NCBI GenBank assembly: GCA_002917075.1
Contig: NTMA01000176.1
Span: 1,865 to 19,439, forward strand
Length of the DNA: 17,575 bases
From: Hawksworthiomyces lignivorus
Taxonomy: Eukaryota; Ascomycota; Sordariomycetes; Ophiostomatales; Ophiostomataceae
Direction of reading: 5' to 3'
In this document: positions 1 through 7,926 of the stretch, one piece after another
Layout: each line of letters begins with the position of its first letter
Position numbering within the stretch: the first letter of the stretch is position 1
The notes under the pieces: generated by a model
Databases searched by the model: none
Told to the model about the DNA's origin: nothing
The model's input: only the letters and a program-made list of their open reading frames with translations
Program-made: the position numbers and the translations under genes

Positions 1-77
1 CCTGATGGCCCTATCTGTGGCTTCTTCCCTGCTTCTCGCCTTCCCAAGCTGACTTGTCCGTTTCCCTCCCTCGATAG
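1..77 (+). other. pex3: 3' part of a PEX3 intron
   Basis: The window opens inside an intron. It is pyrimidine-rich, has a GCTGAC branch-type site about 25 nt before its end and closes with TAG at 75-77. The PEX3 reading frame is continuous from base 79. The donor and the upstream exon(s), which should encode the N-terminal membrane anchor, lie outside the window. Confidence 0.8.
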
Positions 78-1931
78 CCTCCGCCGGCGCTTTGAGCAGA
101 ACCAAGAGGACTGCACATTCACCGTCCTCGCCCTCCTGCCGACCGTCACCACCAACGTCCTCGAGGCCATGAACACCGAGGCCATCACCTACCAGATCCA
201 GCACATGAAGTCCGCCACGGGCGCCGCCGCCGCGAGGAGCGTCAAGAGCGAGGGCGCCGACTCCGTCAGCCCGCCCAGCATCGCCGACACCCTGCTGACC
301 GAGGACGAGGGCCGGAGCATGGTCAGCCTGCAGAGCGAGAGCGGCGTGCACGCCAGCCAGGTCGCCCTGCCGGGCCAGGCGCCCACCAGCAGCCCCTCTG
401 CGGCTGCTGCTGCTGCTGCTGCGGCTGGTCCCGGCGCGGACCTGCCACAGGACGGGGCGCAGGCGGCGCCGGCGAAGCGCAAGACCAAGCGCCAGCTCTG
501 GGACGACCTGACCATCAGCTGTAGGTTTTTTTTTTTTTTTTTACTTTTCTTTTCTGTTTATGATTCATTTCAACGACCTCGCGCTTCTGTCTCCTGTTGC
601 GAGCAAACCTGCTGACTGTGCCAGCCATCACCCGCGCCTACACGCTCCTGTATACGGTGGGCCTGCTGGTGATGCTCACGCGCATCCAGCTCAACCTGCT
701 GGGGCGGCGCAGCTACCTGTCGAGCGTGGTGTCGCTGGCGACGGGCAGCGCGCAGGCGACCATCAGCCTCGAGAACAACGACGACGACAGCCTCCTCCTG
801 CAGCAGCAGCAGCAGCAGCAGCACGCCCTGGGCAACAGCGCCGACTTTGAGGTCAACCGCAAGTACCTGGCCTTTAGCTGGTGGCTGCTCAACCGCAGCT
901 GGGCCGACCTGGCCCGCCGCGTCGAGGCCGCCGTGCGCGCCGCCTTTGGCCACCTGAGCCCGCGCGACCTCGTCACCCTCGACCAGTTTGCCGACCTGAC
1001 GCGGCAGGTCCGCCAGACCGTCGAGCAGAGCCCCGTCTTGCCAGGGGAGCAGCAGAAGCAGCAGCAGCTGCTGCTCGCCGCGTCCGTCGTGCTCGTCTCC
1101 GCGCCGCCGCCGCCCCCGGAGCCGGCTTCCGCCGCCGCTACCGCCGCTACCACGGCCTCGCGCTGGCTGCCGCTGGTCCTCCCCCCGCCCGGCATGGAAG
1201 ACTACGTGCTGCGGGAGTCGGGCATCCTGGCCGACAGCGCGGCAGAGGCCGCCGCGTTTGAGCCGATTGGTCAATCCGAACAAGCCGTGCCCGGCCGGTC
1301 CGCGACCCCGGCGCAGGCCGCGGCGCTGCGGCGCATGCTCGACGAGACGGCCGACCTGGTGGAGGCGCCGACGTTTGGCCACGTTCTCGGCCGGCTGCTG
1401 GACGCCGGCTTCGCCACGCTGCTAGAGCGCAAGATCGCGCCGGCCGCCTTTGACCTGCCGCCGGCCGTGTTCGGCAGCGGCAGCGGCGGCGGCGGCGGCG
1501 GCGGCAGCGAAGAGGAAGAGGCCAGCCCCGAGCTGGCGCGCCTGCGCCGCGAAAAGGCCGTGCAGCTGCCCAAGGTGCTCTCCGTGCTCACGCGCCAGGC
1601 CCACGCCGTCGGCGGCGGCCTGCCCAACGAGTACCTCCAGGAGATGGAGGCCGTCCGCGACCTCGAGGCCTTTGCCGCCGTCGTCTACTCCAGCAACTGG
1701 GAGAGCGAGATCCGCGACGACGGCCTGCTCGCCTCCGACTCCGCCGACGCCGCTGCTGCTGCCGACACCGCCGCTGCCGCCACCGCCGCCATGGCCGCCT
1801 CGGAGGACGCCGCCGCCGCCGCGCGCGCTGCGCCGCCTGCCGAGTCCATGGTCGACGAGTCGCTCATCATGGTCGACCCGGCCTACAGCAGCCTGGAGAG
1901 CGCCTGGGCGCGGGCCGTGGACAGCCAGTAA
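78..1931 (+). CDS. pex3: Peroxin-3 (PEX3), 5'-partial, two exons in window
   Basis: Peroxisomal membrane biogenesis factor 3 docks PEX19 at the peroxisome or ER membrane for insertion of peroxisomal membrane proteins. Exons in the window are 78-520 and 625-1931. The 104-nt intron starts GTAGGT, contains a 17-T run and a GCTGAC branch site, and ends CCAG; a serine codon is split across it. 582 residues are visible. The start of the visible part (LRRRFEQNQEDCTFTVLALL), the segment RQLWDDLTIS-SITRAYTLLYT, the hydrophobic stretch leading into IQLNLLGRRSYLSSVVSLATG, FSWWLLNRSW, LPNEYLQEMEAVRDLEAFAA and VYSSNWESEI are typical of filamentous-fungal PEX3. Missing upstream is roughly the first 50 residues with the membrane anchor. 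Unusual are many homopolymer inserts: nine Ala (400-426), seven Gln (801-821), a second Gln/Lys tract (1048-1068), Gly then Glu (about 1485-1520) and Ala-rich stretches (about 1738-1835). They make the protein longer than I expect for the family. Family assignment is very secure. Confidence 0.95.
526..542 (+). repeat. 17-nt T homopolymer in PEX3 intron
   Basis: An uninterrupted run of 17 T begins four bases after the GT of the donor, an odd place for a fungal intron's pyrimidine tract. Length polymorphism is expected, and runs like this are prone to sequencing error. Confidence 0.9.
801..821 (+). repeat. (CAG)7 trinucleotide repeat in PEX3 coding sequence
   Basis: Seven perfect CAG codons encode a seven-Gln tract just after an acidic LENNDDDS stretch in PEX3. 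The repeat is pure at the DNA level, which suggests recent slippage rather than selection for glutamine with mixed CAA/CAG codons. Confidence 0.9.
1485..1520 (+). repeat. GGC-rich (poly-Gly) then GAA/GAG (poly-Glu) tract in PEX3
   Basis: A near-pure GGC run encodes seven Gly and is followed after one Ser by four Glu codons. It sits between the conserved KIAPAAFDLP and LARLRREKAVQLP segments, so it probably lies in a surface loop. Confidence 0.8.
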
Positions 1932-2369
1932 AAAAATAATAAAAAAATAATAAAAAATAATCTTGGGAAGGAAGACGGGAAACGCCAAGGGGGAGAGGGG
2001 AAGCACACGCGGCGGTTCCTTGACCTTATGGTTTTCCCCCCCGCACGGGAGCATCTCACCACGTGGAGGCAGAGAAGATAATGAAAGAGCAAAAAAGAAA
2101 TAAATCAAAATTTATCAAAGGAAAAGGAGAAGCAAAACAAAGGACAATCACTCGAGAGGACATCTGAAAGCATTCGAGCATTTGGAATACGGAACATGGC
2201 GATGGATTTTCCTCTTCCTCCGTTTTTTGAAACTGTAGAATATACAAACGCCGTAAACTATATAGATACCATGTGTTTCTTAATATGACCCGGAGATTTG
2301 GATGGTACAATACTTTCTGCCAAATTTGTCCTTTCTTTTTTTTTATCTAGAACCGTCCTCGCTCCCCGG
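1932..2369. other. Convergent 3' intergenic region PEX3/BET5
   Basis: These 438 bp must hold both 3' UTRs and terminators. Right after the PEX3 stop lies an A/T repeat with AATAAA hexamers. The rest is A/T-richer than the flanking exons and shows no open frame resembling a protein. The two transcripts may overlap here, but the sequence does not show where they end. Confidence 0.75.
1934..1961 (+). terminator. A/T tandem repeat with AATAAA poly(A) signals after PEX3
   Basis: Immediately after the stop codon there are about three copies of a 10-11 bp unit of AATAAT followed by an A run. Perfect AATAAA hexamers occur at 1938-1943 and 1949-1954. This fits a fungal A-rich positioning element for 3'-end formation, but it lies unusually close to the stop codon. 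Function is inferred. Confidence 0.45.
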
Positions 2370-3068
2370 TCAGAGCAGACCACGCACAAACTGGTCCAGC
2401 CCCAGCTCAAACAGCTCGTTCTTGACGCCCTCCCCGCCGGCATGCTCCACGGGCGACAGAGGGTTTTTTACCACTGGTCTCGGTCAGCAGAGCCAATCGC
2501 AACAGCGGCAACAATGAAGATAGCGACAATGATCGAGGGAGGGGGGGGGAAAAGAGGAGGCCTCGCTGATGCTCCCTAGGCGGCACGCCCACTTACCGTA
2601 CTCGACCCACAGGTTGATGTAGATCTGGTGCAGGACGTTGCGCATGCTCAGCACGCCCATGTCCGTCAGCATGACGAAGCGCAGGTTCGTCGGCGTCTCG
2701 TAGTAGTGCAGCTTGTACTGGCCGGTGCGGAAGCTGATAAAGGCGTCGTCGTCGCCGCCCAGCTTGCGCACCATGTTGCGCAGGGAGAAGACGGTGCCGA
2801 AGATGAGCTTGGCGTCGTCCTTGGACGTCACCGACGCCGACGCCGCCGCGCCGCCCCCTAGCCGCTTCGCTCCGGGCCCGCCGCCTGCCGCGCCGCCGCC
2901 CAGCGCGTCCAGCCAGTGCTTGGTGTAGATGCATTCCGCTAGAGAAGAGAGTGGTGAGCAAGAGAGCGGTCAGCAATTTCAGGCAGCGCCGCGCACGCAG
3001 GCGCGCGGGGTCTGCAGAGCGGGAAACGTACTGTGCCGGTCGAATATGAAAAAAGAGTAGACCGCCAT
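2370..3068 (-). CDS. bet5: TRAPP complex subunit Bet5 / TRAPPC1, three exons
   Basis: Small longin-fold core subunit of the TRAPP tethering complexes, which act as guanine-nucleotide exchange factor for Ypt1/Rab1 in ER-Golgi and Golgi traffic. On the minus strand the exons are 3068-3032, 2938-2597 and 2473-2370. Introns are 93 nt (GTACGT, TGCTGAC branch, CTAG) and 123 nt (GTAAGT, GCTGACC branch, CCAG). The 160-residue product starts MAVYSFFIFDRHTECIYTKH and continues with AKLIFGTVFSLRNMVRKLGG, TGQYKLHYYETPTNLRFVML and INLWVEYVVKNPLSPVEH, and ends FELGLDQFVRGLL; all are hallmarks of Bet5, and length matches the family. Every junction is in phase and rebuilds a conserved stretch. Unusual is a Gly/Ala-rich insert at about residues 24-48 between WLD and the SKDDAKL segment. 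Divergent from the kinase gene, with about 1.4 kb between start codons. Confidence 0.95.
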
Positions 3069-4455
3069 GGTGTGCTGGCGCTCCTCCGCCTCCCCCCCTC
3101 CAGGTCTGGTGGTCTGTCTGCCGGTGAAAGGAGGTGGGATGTGCGATGGTAGAGGGAACGGCCAGCCGTAAGATCGTCAGCACTTCTGGAGCCTTTTTTT
3201 TTTTTAGCAGCCCCTGTCCTGGGGATTCTCTCTGCCCCCTCTGTTCTCTTCTACGCTTGTTCTCTGCTGCGTCGTCTCTGTGAGGATCTCGGCCAAATTA
3301 GTATGCGCAGCACCGAGCTCGTGCAAGAATTGTGGTCTGGCTGCAGGCTTGAGAGCTGCTGTTGATGTTGCACAATGCATTACCTCTCCCCCATATTGCA
3401 CTGTCGGTGCAATTATCCCCGTTAGGAACCAAGCTCTGAAATATGCGTTTATCCACACCGCAGCAGGGCACAGGCCAGGCCGAAGCTGCCAAATATGGGC
3501 CGCCTCCCCAAACCACTAGCCCCAGCAGCCTCTCCCTACGCTTACAGCACAATATACCGTTTTATAGCGCACTAAGCCTATAATGAGACCAAGCGCCCTG
3601 TCAAGCTCAAGCTGCGGATGCTTTCCTGCTGCGTCAGTTGTCAATTCCCGCGACTTCAGCCTTACTGCCATGCATGCCGAGATCGACTTTGTCCGGCATA
3701 TATTTATCACGCACTGCGTAAAGGGCGACGCCCAGCAGGGGCATTGCGTAAAAGCCTACAAACAGAGCATGAGACTACAGGTTGTGAAGCACAGCAGCAC
3801 GACCTCTGCGTTTTGTATTTAGCAGCGTCTGCAGGCAGTGGACTGTCACTCCTTGGCTTCGCTTTCTCATGCTTCCTTGTGCCTGGCCTTTTCGCTTGAT
3901 TCTGTCTCGCCTAGTGTCTGTCCTTATTTTTGTCGTCTCCCTTTCCCTTCTAAGCGATGAAATAAGATCGAGATGCAGAAATACACATATTCTCATGCAT
4001 ACTCATACGAGCCCACACAAAATCACAAAAGTAAATAGAACACGATCTCGAAAAGATGCTGAAACTCGAGCGTCCAAAAGAGAGCCAAATTGGGCTTGCG
4101 CTTTTAGTTACAGGCGGCTTATCAGGCTTGCGTTTTCTGCGGCGTGAGTGGTCAGCTCGCTCAGCTTGCCCGAAATCGAAAGAGAAAAACGAAAACGAAA
4201 AGACTGCCCGAATCCATCCCACCCCATTTGAACCCCCCTCAAGTGGTTCCTGGATCATATTTTCTGGAAGCGCCCTCCATATGTTGTAATTTTGCTCTTT
4301 GGCTTTAGCCTTCCTCGTGTCTGCCTTTCCTTCATGTCTGCGCGTCTGCTCCAGCTTCCCCTCCGCCATATTATCGTTCGCTTCGCAGTCCGCCCTCATC
4401 GTCTCTCTTCCGTGTCACCCCCGCCCTGTCCACCGCCCACCTTTCCTGATCGACA
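3069..4455. promoter_or_regulatory. Divergent intergenic/promoter region between BET5 and the CaMKK gene
   Basis: These 1.39 kb separate two start codons pointing away from each other, so both promoters must lie here. The BET5-proximal part contains an 11-T run near 3195-3205. The kinase-proximal part from about 4290 is pyrimidine-rich on the + strand, as is usual for fungal leaders. A mini-ORF (4281-4289) and an ATG at 4334 precede the kinase start. No tRNA, convincing ORF or transposon trace is visible. Confidence 0.6.
3711..3753. promoter_or_regulatory. 30-bp-spaced direct repeat with bZIP-like core
   Basis: GCACTGCGTAAAG at 3711-3723 recurs as GCATTGCGTAAAA at 3741-3753 with 11 of 13 identical bases. 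The second copy contains ATTGCGTAA, close to a C/EBP- or ATF-type bZIP half-site pair (TTRCGCAA on the other strand). Location between divergent genes makes a regulatory role possible, but it could be chance. Confidence 0.25.
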
Positions 4456-7239
4456 ATGCAGTCCGTGGACGACGCCCCGGCCAGCGCGCCGCCTGCCACC
4501 CGCGACAGGCCGTCTCTGGCGTCAAAAGCTGCCCCCTCTGCCAGCGACCCCGCCTCCGCACAAACTACCGCCGCCACCAGTCCCCCGTCTTCGCCATCTG
4601 CCCAGCTTCAAAACGGCGGGGCCTCTTTTCTGTAAGTGCTTGTAATTCTAGCGAGGAGAAAGAAGAAGAAGAGGAAGAAGCTGCAGCAACCAAGGCACGT
4701 CCTCCCCCAGGAAGGGTCCCCATGTCTCTTGTGGTGGATGGAGCTCCACCTGCGATCGATCAATGGCCCCAAGACACGCAGAAAAAGATCAGGAAAGCGC
4801 AAATTCCTGGGAGAGCCAACGGGCTACCCCGTTTCTGCGGGGCCGCGTGGCAGTGCAAAATCCAAGGAGACCATCATCGTCCTTCCGCATGCATGCGCAC
4901 ACCCTTACCCCATATAAGGTGTATAAGGCGTATCAGGCGTATCAGGCGTATTAGGCGTATCAGGCGAAGGGGGATGGGGGTGTATGCTTTCCAAAAAGTG
5001 GTCTCTTTCAGGCGCAGACACATTCTGATTCGGGCGCTCTCTGCACTGCGATCCTCTTGCCTCTAGATCGGCTCCCACCCTTCCCGCATATCAAAGCCCC
5101 ATGAGACAGCACCGGCGGACGCCTTCCCAGCATCGCGAAGTCAAGGTGAGCAAAAACAAAGCCGCGCTTTCTCTGTGGCAAGCAATCTCGGCTGCGCAAT
5201 TTTTCAGAGTGCAGCACGCGCGCCAGAGTCTCCAAAACGCTCCCAGATCTGACCAAAAAATATAGGTGACCCTCAATGCCGTGTCGGAATACGCCGACGA
5301 CGACGACGATGGCCTTTCACACCACAAGATCAACCAGTACAGCATCAAAAGGCTGATCGGTCAGGGCTCGTATGGCTCCGTCCACCTGGCTACTGATCAG
5401 TATGGTAAAGAATATGTCAGTGCTGGCTTTGGTCTTCCCCCCTTTACTAGGACGGATGTGCCTTAAATTTTGGTGCTAATACAACCCGGCAGGCAGTCAA
5501 GGAATTTTCCAAGATGCGGCTGCGCAAGCATGCCCGCTCCAACATCATGAAGCACGGCCCCTTTCGCGCCGCCCGGCCACCAGGCCAGGCTGGGCCAGAT
5601 GCCTCCCTTGGCCCCTCGGCAAAGCTCAACAGCCAAGCCCAGGCCGAGGCGAAAGACGCCCTCTTCTTCATCCGCAAGGAGGTTGCCATCATGAAAAAAC
5701 TGAACCATCCGAACCTTGTGGAGCTCATCGAGGTTCTCGACGACCCGGAGGAGGACTCCCTCTACATGGTTCTCGAAATGTGCAAAAAGGGCGTCATTAT
5801 GGACGTCGGCCTGGGGAAGACCGCCAAGCCATACGACGCAGAGGCCAGCCGCTACTGGTTCCGGGACCTGGTGCTGGGCATCGAATACCGTGAGCAGATT
5901 CACCATCATTTTTTTTTCTCAAGGCAAGATTAGCTCACCATGCGCCACTGCGCTCTAGTCCATGCACAGAACATCATCCACCGGGACATCAAGCCGGACA
6001 ACCTGCTGATCACAGAGGATGATGTGCTGAAGATTGCCGATTTTGGCGTCTCTGAAATTTTCCAAAAATCAGACCAGATGCGCACCAGCAAAACAGCCGG
6101 CTCGCCCGCCTTCCTGCCGCCTGAGCTCTGCGTGTCCAACCACGGCGATGTGTCCGGACCGGCCTGTGATATCTGGGCCATGGGTGTGACGCTTTACTGT
6201 CTCCGCTACGGCAGGATTCCCTTTGAGCGGGCAAATATACCCGATATTTACGACGCCATCAACAATTCCGCCGTAGAGCTGCCCGAGGGCGAAGACGAGG
6301 TCTTTGTGGACCTGATACACAAGATCCTCGAGAAGGACCCAAGCAAGAGAATCACGATGGCTGAGTTAAGGGTATGGGCAATCTGCAATCTTTCTATTTC
6401 ACGTTTTGTTTGTTTGCTAATCAGTTGCTGCTGTCACAGGATCATCCTTGGGTGACACTCGGGGGAAGCGACCCTCTTCTGAGCGCCGAGGAGAACTGTG
6501 CCAACCCCATTGAGCCTCCCAATGCCCTCGAGCTCAATCACGCATTTACGCGGAACATGGGCCATCTGCTATGCGTCGTAAGTTGCCACCAGTCACAGAA
6601 GTCTTGTATTGACCAGCTGTCTAACGGAATCCACCAATTGCACAGATGAAAGCGATTGGGAAGTTCAAGGGCCTTCTTCACTCGAGAAACGGCGATGCGC
6701 TGGGAACCAATTCCTCCTTGCAGGGCAACGTCACAGATGCGAAGTCGCAGCTCTCATCTGCTCCTGAACCGTCTGTCGGCGATCTGACATCCGAAGAAGA
6801 GGTCAAGCGGCTGGTCGAAGAGAGGAGAAACAACATCCGAAAAGCAAGCCGGCACACGGGCATGCTCCTGGACGTGGCAGACGAAGGACCCAGCGCCCAG
6901 AATGCAAATGCCGCCGGCAGGGAGGCCGGCACAGGCATCGCATCCGACCGCCGCACCCTGCTCCTGGGGATCGGCACGGGCGGCGGGGACGATTTTGGCC
7001 TGGAGGAGCAGGAAGCGGCCCAGGGTGTCGTCTCGGAGTCGCCCACCGCGGCCGAGTTTGACGTCTACGACCGCGCTTTCAAATCGGAGATCCGGCGAAT
7101 CCAGTCTCAGAGCAAGCGCTCCAAAGTGTACCTCAACCGGGTCCTGGAGCGCAACAACGGCGCTGCTTCGGCACAGAACCACTACCTCGGAGACGCGCAC
7201 GATGCCGCGGGCGACTCCATCTCCGGCGGGTCTGCTTGA
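4456..7239 (+). CDS. ssp1: CaMKK-type Ser/Thr kinase (Ssp1/Sak1/Tos3/Elm1 group), seven exons
   Basis: Likely calcium/calmodulin-dependent kinase kinase that activates SNF1/AMPK and CaM-kinases; S. pombe Ssp1 and yeast Sak1 are the reference members. Exons: 4456-4631, 5067-5145, 5266-5415, 5493-5889, 5959-6371, 6440-6577, 6646-7239, giving 648 residues with all phases consistent. Introns are 435, 120, 77, 69, 68 and 68 nt. The N terminus is Ala/Pro/Ser-rich and leads into SAPTLPAYQSP and VTLNAVSEYA, ahead of the catalytic domain. Motifs: GQGSYGSV (117-124), Lys138 in AVKEF, helix-C Glu198, HRDIKPDN (275-282), DFG (295-297), FLPPE (319-323, PPE in place of APE) and DHPW (406-409). A Pro-rich insert lies between Lys138 and helix C. 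After the domain comes basic, hydrophobic MKAIGKFKGLLHS (452-464), then a 180-residue hydrophilic tail. Start ATG is chosen because exon 1 joins exon 2 in phase at a GTAAGT donor; an alternative start is the ATG at 5101 in exon 2. The exact orthologue name is less certain than the family. Confidence 0.92.
4653..4681 (+). repeat. GAA-rich purine tract in CaMKK intron 1
   Basis: A run of purines built mainly of GAA and GAG triplets lies about 20 nt inside the long first intron. Such tracts act as splicing enhancers in some eukaryotes; here it may only be simple sequence. It does not continue the exon 1 reading frame usefully. Confidence 0.5.
4921..4965 (+). repeat. 9-bp tandem minisatellite in CaMKK intron 1
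   Basis: Five contiguous copies of GTATNAGGC (variable base A, C, C, T, C) start at 4921, 4930, 4939, 4948 and 4957. A decayed copy, ATATAAGGT, precedes them at 4912-4920. The array lies within the 435-nt first intron, roughly 100 nt before the acceptor. Because the unit is a multiple of three, every frame gives a periodic peptide; this is not evidence of coding. Confidence 0.9.
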
Positions 7240-7696
7240 TGCCGCACCTCGCCGCTACGGCCGCTTCTGCAGCCCCAGCTCAGATTCGATCTGCCCACTG
7301 CGGCGGATGCTGTAGGCCCTGGTATCAACGGCTGCTAGGTTTCACCAGCTCGTCACGTCGGATCGCCCTTCTGGTTTTTGTGTTTTTTTAATGGTCTGGT
7401 CACAAGGTGCTCTTGCAAATAGCCTGGCGCATCTCCCTTTCTATAGTTTCTCATTTGCTGTAACTGAGCTCATTTGCCGTGTATGCGGGCCATACGTCAA
7501 GGATATTAGGACGGCACTAGATGATGATAATTGCGAACTTATCGCTTTTCTTTTGGAACCTCGCATTTCTAGCCTTTCTCAGTCTGTTCTTCGTTTCTGA
7601 GAGGACCCCAATTTCCCTCTGTCCCTTTATACCATTGGTATGATTCTTTAGAGTCCGAAGAATAGAAGTTTTATGTCACAACTGAGCATAGTCAAT
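7240..7696. other. 3' flank of the CaMKK gene
   Basis: About 460 bp downstream of the kinase stop, becoming A/T-richer. It must contain the kinase 3' UTR; no single clear AATAAA stands out. No gene seen. Confidence 0.6.
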
Positions 7697-7926
7697 CTAG
7701 CCAAAGACGCGGCCATCCCAGGTATCTGCGGCCTTTTGCATCAAATACCCCAATTGAAGATCAGCATCGGTCAATTCAGGCATCGTAGCTGCTAATCTTT
7801 CGCCTCTGGGGCTAAGATAAGGATACATAGTTACTGGTGTTGCGACGTGGGCAAGAAAGCATTGATCTTGCATCTCGGTTTCCCATATTTTCACACCCTC
7901 TTGTAGTCTTGGGCCGGAAAAAAAAA
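7697..7926 (-). pseudogene. Coding-like fragment, possible terminal exon or gene relic
   Basis: On the minus strand a frame is open from just after a TGA (about 7929) to TAG at 7697. Its peptide includes GPRLQEGVKIWETEMQDQCF and, nearer the end, PELTDADLQLGYLMQKAADT, and finishes TWDGRVFG. The composition is protein-like rather than low-complexity, unlike nearby frames. A T-rich tract and CCCAAG just upstream could be a splice acceptor, but I found no upstream exon in matching phase. I do not recognise the family. Codons are not GC-ended as in PEX3 or BET5. It may be a degraded gene remnant or chance. Confidence 0.22.

Noticed and set aside
570..1382. 270-codon minus-strand open frame inside PEX3
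   Set aside because: It is a mirror of the GC-rich PEX3 exon; Gly/Arg/Leu-rich with poly-Leu opposite the CAG repeat. PEX3 on the + strand is certain.
4299..5066. 255-codon + frame spanning CaMKK exon 1 and intron 1
   Set aside because: It is out of frame with the kinase, and its Ile-Arg-Arg periodic segment is only the 9-bp minisatellite. The spliced kinase model explains the region.
7521..7600. C/D-box-like snoRNA signal (ATGATGA then CTGA about 70 nt later)
   Set aside because: There is no terminal stem pairing the two boxes and no internal C'/D' pair.
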